From the NCBI RefSeq assembly GCF_020567425.1, contig NZ_JAJCVJ010000003.1, forward strand, positions 496,001-560,000: a stretch of 64,000 bases of DNA, in the 5' to 3' direction. The DNA is from Salinirubrum litoreum (lineage in GTDB: Archaea > Halobacteriota > Halobacteria > Halobacteriales > Haloferacaceae). Positions 36,853-45,333 of this stretch are shown in pieces (positions within the stretch are counted from its first letter, which is position 1; each line of letters starts with the position of its first letter). A model generated the notes under the pieces. The model made no database searches, was not told where the DNA came from, and worked only from the letters and a program-made list of their open reading frames with translations. Both the position numbers and the translations under genes were made by a program.

Positions 36853-37310
36853 AACGCATCACGCGGTCACCGATCGTCACCCGGAAACCGGTGATCTAGT
36901 CGAGCACCCGACAGTCGCGGTCTGCGCTCGTGGTCGTCTCGTCGATTCGCCCGCCCTCGTCGCCTCACTGTCGCGGATTTCACAGCCAACACCACCTCGA
37001 CTCACGACCGGTCGTCGTGATTTCCGGACCGCCACCGGACCGACACTCGGACCACGTTCCTTCAGAGAAACGTGTTCGCTGTTTATACGACACCTCAACC
37101 CTCAGTACTCTTGTCCAGCGGAACCCGACTCACGCTACACGTTCCACTCGACACACTCGATTCGGCGTATCCCGAGACCGACAGTTTCAAACCCGTAAAC
37201 CACGAATCGAGAGACACGTCAGCACCGTTATCTAAGCGATTTACGGACCAGAAATTATCGCTATATACCGCGCTGGAGTGATCCAGTCGAGTAAACCTAC
37301 GTCAGATTCA

Positions 37311-37320
37311 TATTATAAAC
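37311..37320 (+). promoter_or_regulatory. TATA element of the PhoX-like gene
   Basis: TATTATAAAC lies about 35-43 bases before the ATG at 37354, predicting a start near 37342 and a leader of roughly 12 bases. It is the clearest A/T-rich box in this region. Confidence 0.55.
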
Positions 37321-37353
37321 TGATTTACAACGGTTTCGCAGTTCTCCACCTGC

Positions 37354-39996
37354 ATGGTCGAATTCACTCGACGTACCCTGATGGCCACCTCGGTCGCCGC
37401 TTCGCTCGGAGCCAGCGTTGGCGGCGCCGGCGTGGTGACTGCCGACGACACCGACACCCCCGGCGCACCGAGCGTCAACGGGTCGCTCACGCGCCTCTCC
37501 TCGACCGCCTTCGGTGCCGAGGTCACCGGCCCGTTCGTCTTCCAGGACGGCTCGCTCCTCTACAGCGTCCAGCACCCGAGTCGTGACAACCCCGCGCCCT
37601 TCGACAAAGCCGGCGTCGGCTACTTCGAGGGGTTCCAGTTCACGATGAACGGCCGCAACGACGAGTTCGAGGAACTCTCGACCCCGCAGACCAACGAGGA
37701 ACAGGGCGTGGTCAGAGGTGCCGGCGAGTTCGTCTACCTCGCACAGGAGGGCGAGGAGATCAACGGCGGCACCGAACGACTCGGCGTCTGCCAGACACCC
37801 GATGGGACCGACCTCACGCTCGACAACTTCGCCGGCCCGCTCTACTCCGGCAACGCCGCGTACAACCCCGACTGCAACCAGTTCGTCCCGACGAACGACG
37901 ACGGCACCGAGGGCTACCTGTTCACCAACTGGGAGAACAGCCCCGGCAACGTCTCGCGCATCCCGCTCTCGCAGGCCGAAGACGGCTCGTGGGAGGCAGA
38001 CCTCGAGAACGCGATCAACCTCGCCAACACCGACGCGCTCCGCGAACTGGGCGGGACACGCATCAACTGCTACGGCAACCGGTCGCCGTGGAACACGATG
38101 CTCTCGGCCGAGGAGAACTACGCTCACCCGCGCGTCGCCCTCTCAGCGACGGTCAGCGACATCGTGGAAGCCGGCTCCGGCGTCGGCCTGCGCGGCGGCC
38201 ACGAGTTCTGGAACCGACCGAACCCGACCGAGATCCAGTCCGCAGTGGACGAGTACTACGGCGACGACTCGTGGTACGTGCAGGCGACGTGGGCACTCGG
38301 CGGGACCGAGATGCTCGCCTACTACCTCGGCGCGACTCCGGTAGACGAGGCCGAGGGCGGCGAGACGAACACCCGGAACCCCATCGGCGACACGTACCCG
38401 AATCCATACGACTACGGCTACATCGTGGACTTCCGCGACCCGGGCGCCGAGGAACCGTCGCCCGTCAAGTACTACGTCATGGGCCGCGCCGCGTGGGAGG
38501 CTCCGGACGTGCAGACCGACGAGCAGACCGTCTACCTCTGTTCCGACGGCGACAGCAAGGGTATCTACAAGTTCGTCGCCGACGGACCGATCCCGAGCTA
38601 CGACGACCCGATGGACGTGGCCGGGACGCTCTACGCGCCGAAGGTCACCAACGCCGCGGCCGCACAGGGTGGCTCACCCGCCGAGGTCCCCCTCGAACTC
38701 GACTGGCTCGAACTCGGCCACGCGACGAACGCCGAGGTCGCCGAGTGGATCGCGGCGTACGACGACGTGACACAGGAAGACTACCTCGACGCCCACGCCG
38801 AGACCGACTGGACCGACGACCTCGCGACTGCGCTCGAAGAAGCCGACCGGGAAGTCGTCGAGAACGGGAGTCAGAACTACATCACGGATCAGGAGATCGT
38901 CGCGTGGGCCGCACAGTACGACCAGCACGGCCCCGACGGCGTCGACGACGACCTGCGCAAGATTCCGTTCCTCGAGACGCGCGCCGCCGCGAAGGAGATC
39001 GGTGCGAGCATCGAGTTCAACAAAGCCGAAGGTGTCGACAGCGTCGAGGGCGCGGGTCCCGGTGACTTCGTCTACTTCGGCATCTCGGAGTTCAACGACG
39101 ACCTGAGCGACGAGTCCGGCTACGAGGGTGTCGGCGACGTCGAACTCGACCGCGTGGACGGCGGCGTCGTCTACCGAGCCGAACTCGACGCGAACTACAA
39201 CGTCTCGACGCTGGAACCGGTCATCACCGGCCCGGACGCGACCGACCCGGCGGACGTGGCTGACGACGCGCTGATCAACGTCGATAACGTCTACGCCTTA
39301 GACGACGGCCGTCTCCTCTGCTGTGAGGACGCCGACCAACTCGGGCGCTCGTACCCGAACGACTGCCTCTACGTCTACCAGCCGAACGTGATGCTCGACG
39401 TCGCCTCGGTCGCCATCGCCAACGGCCAGACGGCGCGCACGCCGCTCGTCATGTCCTCGGCTCCCGAGGGACTGGCCGGTGGAAAGGTCACGGTCACTAT
39501 CGAGGAGCAGAACGTCGCGGCGTTCACCGACGTCGAGTTCGCGGACGCGGTCGGCCTCACGGAGTCGTCGGTCAGCAACGACGGTTCGACGGCGACGCTC
39601 CGGTTCACGGACACCGAGAAGGCGATCCAGCAGGGCGCACTCGACGTCACCCTCGCGACGCTCGGTCTCCGGGCGCGCGGGACTGGCACGACAGACGTGA
39701 CCATCGAGGTCGAACGCGTGGACGACGAGGGTGGCGATCCCATCGCGGTCGAGATCCGAACCGGGATGGTCGTCACCGGCCCGCCCTCGGTCGGCGGCGG
39801 CACCCCGACCGATCCGGACGGCGACGGGAAGTTCGAGGACCTGAACGGCAACGGTCGGATCGACTACGACGACATCGTCCTGCTGTTCGAGCAGTTCGAG
39901 TCCGATGCGGTCCGACTGAACCCGGCGGCGTTCGACTTCAACGAGAACGGCGAACTCGACTACGACGACATCGTGACGCTGTACGAAGAGGCCTGA
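37354..39996 (+). CDS. Tat-exported PhoX-like (DUF839) phosphatase with cohesin-like and dockerin-like modules
   Basis: An 880-residue secreted protein. Twin-arginine signal FTRRTLMATSVAAS at residues ~4-17. Residues ~40-680 resemble the PhoX/DUF839 beta-propeller of calcium/iron alkaline phosphatases (SPWNTMLSAEENYAHPRV, YGYIVDF, VYLCSDGDSKGIYKFVADG, DNVYALDDGRLLCCED). Residues ~685-800 (VMSSAPEGLAGGKVTVTI onwards) look like a cohesin-type beta-sandwich. The last ~55 residues hold two EF-hand-like loops, DLNGNGRIDYDDIVLLF and DFNENGELDYDDIVTLY, the dockerin type I pattern. It is followed 71 bases later by a membrane-anchored protein with the same cohesin-like opening. Phosphatase activity is inferred from the family. 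Confidence 0.78.
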   Translation: MVEFTRRTLMATSVAASLGASVGGAGVVTADDTDTPGAPSVNGSLTRLSSTAFGAEVTGPFVFQDGSLLYSVQHPSRDNPAPFDKAGVGYFEGFQFTMNGRNDEFEELSTPQTNEEQGVVRGAGEFVYLAQEGEEINGGTERLGVCQTPDGTDLTLDNFAGPLYSGNAAYNPDCNQFVPTNDDGTEGYLFTNWENSPGNVSRIPLSQAEDGSWEADLENAINLANTDALRELGGTRINCYGNRSPWNTMLSAEENYAHPRVALSATVSDIVEAGSGVGLRGGHEFWNRPNPTEIQSAVDEYYGDDSWYVQATWALGGTEMLAYYLGATPVDEAEGGETNTRNPIGDTYPNPYDYGYIVDFRDPGAEEPSPVKYYVMGRAAWEAPDVQTDEQTVYLCSDGDSKGIYKFVADGPIPSYDDPMDVAGTLYAPKVTNAAAAQGGSPAEVPLELDWLELGHATNAEVAEWIAAYDDVTQEDYLDAHAETDWTDDLATALEEADREVVENGSQNYITDQEIVAWAAQYDQHGPDGVDDDLRKIPFLETRAAAKEIGASIEFNKAEGVDSVEGAGPGDFVYFGISEFNDDLSDESGYEGVGDVELDRVDGGVVYRAELDANYNVSTLEPVITGPDATDPADVADDALINVDNVYALDDGRLLCCEDADQLGRSYPNDCLYVYQPNVMLDVASVAIANGQTARTPLVMSSAPEGLAGGKVTVTIEEQNVAAFTDVEFADAVGLTESSVSNDGSTATLRFTDTEKAIQQGALDVTLATLGLRARGTGTTDVTIEVERVDDEGGDPIAVEIRTGMVVTGPPSVGGGTPTDPDGDGKFEDLNGNGRIDYDDIVLLFEQFESDAVRLNPAAFDFNENGELDYDDIVTLYEEA

Positions 39997-40067
39997 GACC
40001 GCCACTCACGGCGACAGCGTCACACGCCACTCGCGTATCGCTCTCGACTACCCGGACCACACCTGCC

Positions 40068-40883
40068 ATGCACACCGACTCACCGCCAGATCCGCCGACC
40101 CATGTTCGCCCCGCTGTCGCCAGCCGACCCCCGGTGACCGACAGCCCCGGCGCGAGGGCGCTCCTGACAGCAGCCCTCGTCGTCTGTCTCGCACTCGCCG
40201 GCTCGGTCGGTGCCGTCACCGCCAGCGCGCCCCCGGCTTTCGACACGAACCCGCCCCTCACGAACGCCACTGCCACACAGCCGGACGCGCCGACGCCGAC
40301 GACGAGCCAGTCTGACGCGCCGACGCTGACGACGACGACTGCCTCGGTCGATCCGGGCGAGACGACGACGGTCACGGTCCTGTTGACCAGCGCGCCGGAG
40401 GGTCTCGCGGGCTACGAACTCGTCGTCTCGCTGTCGGACGACGCCGCGACGATCACCGACGCGACCTACCCCGAGGGCTTCGGGTTGACGACCGACCCAC
40501 AGATCGTCGGGGACGTATCGAGCGTCACGCTCGAAGCGGCCGACACCGCCAGCACGGTCGAACCGGGCGCGACGAACGCGACGCTGGCGACGCTCACCAT
40601 CCGGGGAGAGTCGGTCGGGACGGTCGCGGTCGAACTCGACGCTCGCCAACTGGACGCCGACGGCGGCGGCGAGTTCACGCCAGCGACCGTTCCGGGGACG
40701 GTGACAGTCGGTGATCCAACGACCGCGACACCGACTGCGGGCGACGACGCGACCGACCGGCATCCGGGGTCGGCCGACACCGGCGAGGAGACGAGCGTGA
40801 CGACCGCGCTCCCGCTCGCCGGCGTCGGCGTCAGTCTGCTCGCGGTGGTTCTGGTTGCCGGACTGCTCGGGCGGCGAGGCTGA
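40068..40883 (+). CDS. Membrane-anchored cohesin-like surface protein
   Basis: A 271-residue protein. An N-terminal hydrophobic segment (ALLTAALVVCLALAGSVGAV, residues ~31-50) is a likely signal peptide. A Thr/Pro/Asp-rich linker follows, then a cohesin-type domain (~residues 85-215) beginning ASVDPGETTTVTVLLTSAPEGLAGYEL; the phrase SAPEGLAG is shared with the upstream PhoX-like protein. A second Thr/Asp-rich linker leads to a C-terminal hydrophobic segment (ALPLAGVGVSLLAVVLVAGLLG) and a short RRG end, so the domain faces outward. It could be a receptor for dockerin-bearing proteins such as its neighbour; not proven. Confidence 0.72.
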   Translation: MHTDSPPDPPTHVRPAVASRPPVTDSPGARALLTAALVVCLALAGSVGAVTASAPPAFDTNPPLTNATATQPDAPTPTTSQSDAPTLTTTTASVDPGETTTVTVLLTSAPEGLAGYELVVSLSDDAATITDATYPEGFGLTTDPQIVGDVSSVTLEAADTASTVEPGATNATLATLTIRGESVGTVAVELDARQLDADGGGEFTPATVPGTVTVGDPTTATPTAGDDATDRHPGSADTGEETSVTTALPLAGVGVSLLAVVLVAGLLGRRG

Positions 40884-41036
40884 GACAGTCGGCGACCGAG
40901 CAGTCCCTCGCTTCCTCACCACTTCTTCGCCCGATTCGTGTCAGACACAACTGTCATGCGACCCTGATTCCAGTGAAACGACAGCGTAGTTAAGCCAGTC
41001 TCCAGCGATCTCCCACCTGCCACAGCGTGGCACACC

Positions 41037-41735
41037 ATGCCGACACTGACGAGCTGTATTTTCGAGAACAGCAACTTCACAGGCGGTGCGAACTGCTTCA
41101 GCCAACCGTACGGCACCGGGGGGTGGGCGTGGGTCACGTGGACCTTCGGCAACCGACGCGCCTCGCTCGCTCGCGTCCGCCGGGACGACGAGATCGAGGT
41201 CGCGCTGGTACCGATCATGGACACGCCGGCCAACCGCAACCTGATCGACGGCTTCCTCTCCGGGGACGCCGACCGGATCACCGGCATCCGAGCCGGGATG
41301 GTGCCGTACAGCGCGGTCCCGTACTCGTCGAGTCACCCGACGCGACACCCACCCGGGCGCGTCCTCGTGGACATCTCGTTCCGCGTCCGGATCGACCTGC
41401 CGTGGTACTGTTTCGTCGGCGACACGCGCGCGACGATCCACTACTACGTCCACGTCTTCCTCGACGGGTCGGGCCGCGTCCGGGCGAACGTGGACGGCTG
41501 GAGTTGGAACCGCACCGAGAGCGCGGGCGTCTGCGGCGGCGGTGTCGCGGACGAACTGAACGACAACGTGCCGGACGGGATGGCACCCCTCCAGCGCGCA
41601 CTCGACACGCAACTGGGGTTGCTGTCCGGCTTCCGGTTCAGCGACCTCTACTTCCTGCCGGGTGACGGCCGGACCTCCGGCCGCGACGACGTGAGCGAGG
41701 TCCGAAACGAGGCGGCACTGATACTGATCCCATGA
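41037..41735 (+). CDS. Hypothetical protein with a possible betagamma-crystallin start
   Basis: A 232-residue protein not recognised overall. Residues ~8-15 (FENSNFTG) fit the Greek-key pattern aromatic-x4-aromatic-x-Gly, and FGNRRASLARV about 30 residues later resembles the second part of a betagamma-crystallin unit, although its calcium-clamp residues are degenerate. The middle (PGRVLVDISFRVRIDLPWYCFVGDTRATIHYYVHVFLDGSGRV in part) is beta-rich. No signal peptide. A downstream gene starts 25 bases later, so the two may form an operon. Confidence 0.5.
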   Translation: MPTLTSCIFENSNFTGGANCFSQPYGTGGWAWVTWTFGNRRASLARVRRDDEIEVALVPIMDTPANRNLIDGFLSGDADRITGIRAGMVPYSAVPYSSSHPTRHPPGRVLVDISFRVRIDLPWYCFVGDTRATIHYYVHVFLDGSGRVRANVDGWSWNRTESAGVCGGGVADELNDNVPDGMAPLQRALDTQLGLLSGFRFSDLYFLPGDGRTSGRDDVSEVRNEAALILIP

Positions 41736-41760
41736 CGACCGAGACACACCGGAGCCGACG

Positions 41761-42243
41761 ATGACAGACGAGAGACGCGAGGAGTTCACGGAGGCACTGT
41801 TCGACGCCATCCGCGAGGTGGCGGCGGAGTACGGACTACCGGAGAAGGCAGTCGCGATCGAACGCGCCGACCCGACCGTCTTGGCGCTCCGCGGCGATCT
41901 GACGGCAGACGACGAAGACGAGCAACCGACGCCGGTCGAACTGGTCGTCCAACTCTCGGGCGACATGGCTCGCGCCCGGCGAGTGAACCTCGACGCGCGA
42001 GCAGTGCGGGAGGATCTCGCGATCGACCCCGAGGAGGTCGCCCGGAGTTTCGACATCACCTCGGCCGACCTCGGCCGACTCGTCGCCGAGGAGTCGGGAC
42101 AGCGCGTCTCGACCGACAGCGCAGGCCGGGAGCAGGACGCAGACGAGCGACGCGACGACTTCGACCGCGACGACGTTCGGGCGCGAATCGACCATCTCAC
42201 TCGGCTGAAGTCGCTGGACGACGTGAAACAGTACGGGAAGTGA
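41761..42243 (+). CDS. Hypothetical acidic protein
   Basis: A 160-residue protein I do not recognise. The N-terminal half is alpha/beta-like (FTEALFDAIREVAAEYGLP, TPVELVVQLSGDMARARRV). The C-terminal half is highly charged (DADERRDDFDRDDVRARID). No signal peptide, membrane segment or metal motif. It starts 25 bases after the preceding hypothetical gene and converges on the HMG-CoA-synthase-like gene. Confidence 0.45.
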   Translation: MTDERREEFTEALFDAIREVAAEYGLPEKAVAIERADPTVLALRGDLTADDEDEQPTPVELVVQLSGDMARARRVNLDARAVREDLAIDPEEVARSFDITSADLGRLVAEESGQRVSTDSAGREQDADERRDDFDRDDVRARIDHLTRLKSLDDVKQYGK

Positions 42244-42302
42244 CGCTCGCGATCACCGACGCGAACGACGGAGGCGTCGAGTAGACCGGCTCTGCCGGCC
42301 AC

Positions 42303-43880
42303 TCACTCGTCTCGCTCGGCCTCGGCCGGCACGGCCTTCAACCCGTACCGGATCACGCCCTCCTGCTCGTAGATGCGCCGAATCGTCGTCCGCACCTCGG
42401 TTCCCACGGCGGGCGTCTCGTCGCATTCGACCACCTGCATCGGGACGCTGACGCTCCGGTCGGCGTCACCACCGCCCGCTTCCGCGTCGGCCACGCCGAA
42501 CGCGACGACCGCACTGACGTAGCTCCCGCCACGAGCCTGCTGTTCGACGAACTCCGGCGGCGCACCGCCCTGTCCGATGGTCGTCGCGGTCTCGACCGCT
42601 CCTCGGCGGGCCAACCGGACCGACTCGTACTCGACCAGTTCGTGGCAGTCGCGGCAGGCACCTTCCGGCGGGAACGCGAGCGCACCACAGTCGGGACACT
42701 CCCCCGCGACCAGTCGGTGTCGCTGTGGGAGCGTCCGCCGCCAACTCGGGACGCTGACGTACGCGCCGCCGCCGGCCGGTTCGCCGGGCGTGATCTCCCC
42801 CCGGAGTCGCAGATACTCGGCGTAGCTCACCTCGTCGGTGCCGGCGGTTCGGCGGGTGACCGGAACCGACTCGTCCGCCTCGAGCATCAACGCGGTCGCC
42901 TCGCTTCCCGCGCCGTAGCCGACGACCAGCACCGACTCGCTTCCGGTGTCGAGTGCGCGGGCGAGACCGAGCAGTGGTGTCGCGGTCCCGCAGTCGCCGA
43001 GGTCGTGGACCACCGACCCGGGTCGGATCGCCTCCGAGCCGACACCGAGGGCGTCGCTCGCTCGGTACGGGAGGCTGCCGTCGGGTGCGCCGATCGCCGC
43101 CGCGTCGACGCCGGCGATCCAACTGTCTGCATCGTCGTCGCCGACCGCCGCACCGAGCGACTCGACCGCGCCCGCGACCGTCTCTCGGTACGCCTGTCGC
43201 TCGTAGGCCGTGATCCCCAGTTCCTCGCTCTCGCGTTCGCCGGCCCGCCGGAACCGCGTCCCGGGGTAGCTTTCGGTGTGCTCTGCGACGCCCAGCACCC
43301 GGCCGGGACCGTCGGGCGTCAGCACGACCGCCGCCGCACCCGCCCCGCCAGCCTGGTCGACCGCACTGTCCGGGTCTCCTCGCACATCGTCGCTGGCGAC
43401 GACCAGCACTGCCTCCTCCCCGGTGTCGTCGTCGGCGAGTTCGGCGTCGTCTGCGCCCTCGGCGTCGAGACTCCCCGACAGCGCGGAGACGCCGCCGGTC
43501 GCGCTCCCTCCGACCTGCCGGGTCGTCGTCGCCGCGTCGAGCCCCAGCATCGAGACGAGTCGCGCCGGCATTCCCGGTTCCTCGGTCGGTGGGGTGGTGG
43601 TGCCGACCGCGAGACGGGCGACTCGCTCGGCATCGACCTCGGCCGCGTCGAGCGCGAGTCGGGCCGCCTCGGCCGCCATCGTCAGGGTGTCCTCGTCGCC
43701 TGCCGGGACCGACGTCTGCTGGACGCCACTCCCGGCGAACTGCCCCCACGCTTCCTCCACCGCCTCGCTGGTGACGTACCGCCGAGGGGCGTAGGCTCCG
43801 ACGCCGGCGATTCCCAGTTTCGCCTCGGTCGCCTCACTCGCCTCGTTGTTCTCGTCGCCCCCGTCGCTCGCGTCGGTCAT
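42303..43880 (-). CDS. HMG-CoA-synthase/KAS-III-like domain fused to a DUF35 zinc-ribbon/OB domain
   Basis: A 525-residue fusion. Residues ~20-350 resemble archaeal HMG-CoA synthase/ketoacyl synthase III (GIAGVGAYAPRRYVTSEAVEEAW, EDTLTMAAEAARLAL, a His-Asp region in VVHDLGDCGTATP). Where the family has the nucleophilic Cys (archaeal ACKAG-type motif) this protein reads VGGSATGGVSAL near residue 126, with no Cys. The C-terminal ~150 residues are DUF35: the zinc ribbon CPDCGALAFPPEGACRDC, then an OB-fold. In archaea, DUF35 proteins bridge thiolase and HMG-CoA synthase. The gene overlaps the upstream thiolase by 4 bases, so the two products probably form a complex whose synthase half may be non-catalytic. 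Confidence 0.75.
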   Translation of the reverse strand: MTDASDGGDENNEASEATEAKLGIAGVGAYAPRRYVTSEAVEEAWGQFAGSGVQQTSVPAGDEDTLTMAAEAARLALDAAEVDAERVARLAVGTTTPPTEEPGMPARLVSMLGLDAATTTRQVGGSATGGVSALSGSLDAEGADDAELADDDTGEEAVLVVASDDVRGDPDSAVDQAGGAGAAAVVLTPDGPGRVLGVAEHTESYPGTRFRRAGERESEELGITAYERQAYRETVAGAVESLGAAVGDDDADSWIAGVDAAAIGAPDGSLPYRASDALGVGSEAIRPGSVVHDLGDCGTATPLLGLARALDTGSESVLVVGYGAGSEATALMLEADESVPVTRRTAGTDEVSYAEYLRLRGEITPGEPAGGGAYVSVPSWRRTLPQRHRLVAGECPDCGALAFPPEGACRDCHELVEYESVRLARRGAVETATTIGQGGAPPEFVEQQARGGSYVSAVVAFGVADAEAGGGDADRSVSVPMQVVECDETPAVGTEVRTTIRRIYEQEGVIRYGLKAVPAEAERDE

Positions 43881-45049
43881 CGCCCCGCCTCCCGTTCGAG
43901 GACGTGGACGACCGCGCCTCCGCCGGAGCCGCCGACGTTGTGCGTGAGTCCGCAGGTCGGGTCGTCCAGTTGCCGGCTCCCGGCCTGCCCGGTCAACTGG
44001 TCGAACGCCTCCACGATCTGGCCGGTCCCGGTCGCGCCGATCGGGTGCCCCTTCGACTTCAGGCCGCCCGAAGTGTTCACCGGCAGGTCGCCGTCCCGGT
44101 CTGTCAGGCCCTCGCGTAGCAGTCGATTAGCGTCGCCGGGATCACAGAAACCGAGGTCCTCGTAGGCCAGTAGTTCCGCGATGGCGAAGCAGTCGTGGAC
44201 CTCGGCGAAGTCGAGGTCGTCGGACCCGATTCCGGCCATCTCGTAGGCCTGCTGACCTGCCTCGCGGGACGCCGAGATGCTGGTGTAGCTGTCGCGGTCG
44301 GCTAGCCCGACGCGGTCGCTTCCGGCACCGACGCCTGCGACTCGCACCCGGTCGTCGGTGTACTCGCCGACCACGTCACCGCCCGCGAGGAGGACGACCG
44401 CCGCACCGTCGGAGGTCGGACAGCAGTGGTAGAGGTTGAGTGGATCGGCGACCGGCGGCGCGTCGGTCGCGTCCGCGAGCGAGCAGGCGAAGTCGAGGTG
44501 TGCTTTCGGGTTCTGCGCGCCGTTCGCGTGGTTCTTCACGGCCACGCGTGCGAGGTCTTCGGTCGTCGCGTCGTACTGGTCCAGGTAGGCGCGGGCCATC
44601 TGCGCGTAGACGCCCGAGAAGGTCGTCCCGGTCAGTCGCTCCCACTCGGTCTCGCCGGAGACGCCGAGCCAGTACTTCGTCGTGTCGGCGCTCGCGTCGG
44701 TCATCACCTCGACGCCGCCCGCGAGTACCACGTCGGCCATCCCCGACTCGATGGCCTGCACGCCCTGCCGGACTGCGAAGCCCCCGGCGGCACAGGCGTT
44801 CTCGACCCGACTGGCCGGTACCCCGTGCAGACCGACGTGTTCGGTGACGGCCGGCGCGGAGAGACCCAACTGGCGACCGCCGACACCGAGGGTGCCGACG
44901 ACCGCCTCGTCGATAGCGTCGGGAGGAAGGTCACCCGCCACGCTGTCCAGCGCCTCGCGGTAGGCGTCGGCGAACAGACTCCGGTAGCTCTCGTCGGGAA
45001 ACGCGCCGAAGGCGGTCTGTCCGGCCCCGACGACGTAGACGTTCGACAT
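43877..45049 (-). CDS. Thiolase family acetyl-CoA acetyltransferase (SCP-x-like)
   Basis: A 390-residue thiolase. The nucleophile Cys86 lies in RVENACAAGGFA, the base region is EVHDCFAIAELLAYEDLG, and the C-terminal loop is SKGHPIGATGTGQIVE. The length and Cys position match archaeal acetoacetyl-CoA thiolases that work with DUF35 and HMG-CoA synthase. It could make acetoacetyl-CoA, or cleave or condense other 3-ketoacyl-CoAs. It is the first gene of a two-gene unit. A palindrome and A/T-rich promoter lie 78-110 bases upstream and are shared with a divergent transporter operon. Confidence 0.85.
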   Translation of the reverse strand: MSNVYVVGAGQTAFGAFPDESYRSLFADAYREALDSVAGDLPPDAIDEAVVGTLGVGGRQLGLSAPAVTEHVGLHGVPASRVENACAAGGFAVRQGVQAIESGMADVVLAGGVEVMTDASADTTKYWLGVSGETEWERLTGTTFSGVYAQMARAYLDQYDATTEDLARVAVKNHANGAQNPKAHLDFACSLADATDAPPVADPLNLYHCCPTSDGAAVVLLAGGDVVGEYTDDRVRVAGVGAGSDRVGLADRDSYTSISASREAGQQAYEMAGIGSDDLDFAEVHDCFAIAELLAYEDLGFCDPGDANRLLREGLTDRDGDLPVNTSGGLKSKGHPIGATGTGQIVEAFDQLTGQAGSRQLDDPTCGLTHNVGGSGGGAVVHVLEREAGR

Positions 45050-45126
45050 GGGCGGGCGGTTCGCCCGTAGTCGTGAAATACGTTCTCACGTACCGACCCA
45101 GTCGAGACTCGGCGACGCCAGCACGA

Positions 45127-45142
45127 TTTAGACACGTCTAAA
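45127..45142. promoter_or_regulatory. Palindromic operator between thiolase and metal exporter operons
   Basis: TTTAGAC-AC-GTCTAAA is a perfect 7-bp inverted repeat with 2-base spacer, followed at once by A/T-rich TTAGATACAAACCCTTTTC (45150-45168), which could serve as TATA region in either direction. The arms recall metalloregulator (DtxR/MntR-type) boxes, which would suit the downstream probable metal exporter; the regulator is not in the window. Confidence 0.5.
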
Positions 45143-45204
45143 CTAGAGGTTAGATACAAACCCTTTTCAACTTCGGCATCACACAGTCACGTGTTCACAG
45201 ACTC

Positions 45205-45333
45205 ATGTCGCTCTCGCTTCTCTCGACGGACACGGCCGACTCGCTGTCCAGCCGTGAGCAGACGCCCTCGCTGATCGAATCGACTCCGGAACGGCCGGCC
45301 GACACGACCGACGGGACTGGTGATCGGCCGTGA
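45205..45333 (+). CDS. Small ORF (42 residues) overlapping the exporter start
   Basis: ATG at 45205 opens MSLSLLSTDTADSLSS and runs 42 codons to a TGA at 45331-45333. That stop overlaps the GTG start of the exporter as GTGA. The translation is Ser/Thr/Asp/Pro-rich, without a hydrophobic segment. Such an overlap is the usual coupling signal in this genome, so the ORF is likely translated and may set the rate of exporter translation. It could also simply be the true 5' part of the leader with chance coding. Confidence 0.4.
   Translation: MSLSLLSTDTADSLSSREQTPSLIESTPERPADTTDGTGDRP

Larger units (their letters stand above)
36758..37353. other. Gene-free region upstream of the PhoX-like gene
   Basis: About 596 bases. 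Contains the second copy of the dispersed repeat (36793-36852) near the left end. Composition drops from about 37070 onward, with A/T-rich runs (for example CAGAAATTATCGCTATATACC at ~37249, shown in part) and a strong TATA element (37311-37320). Short open frames at 36930-37281 have no protein-like features. No RNA gene was recognised. Confidence 0.55.
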
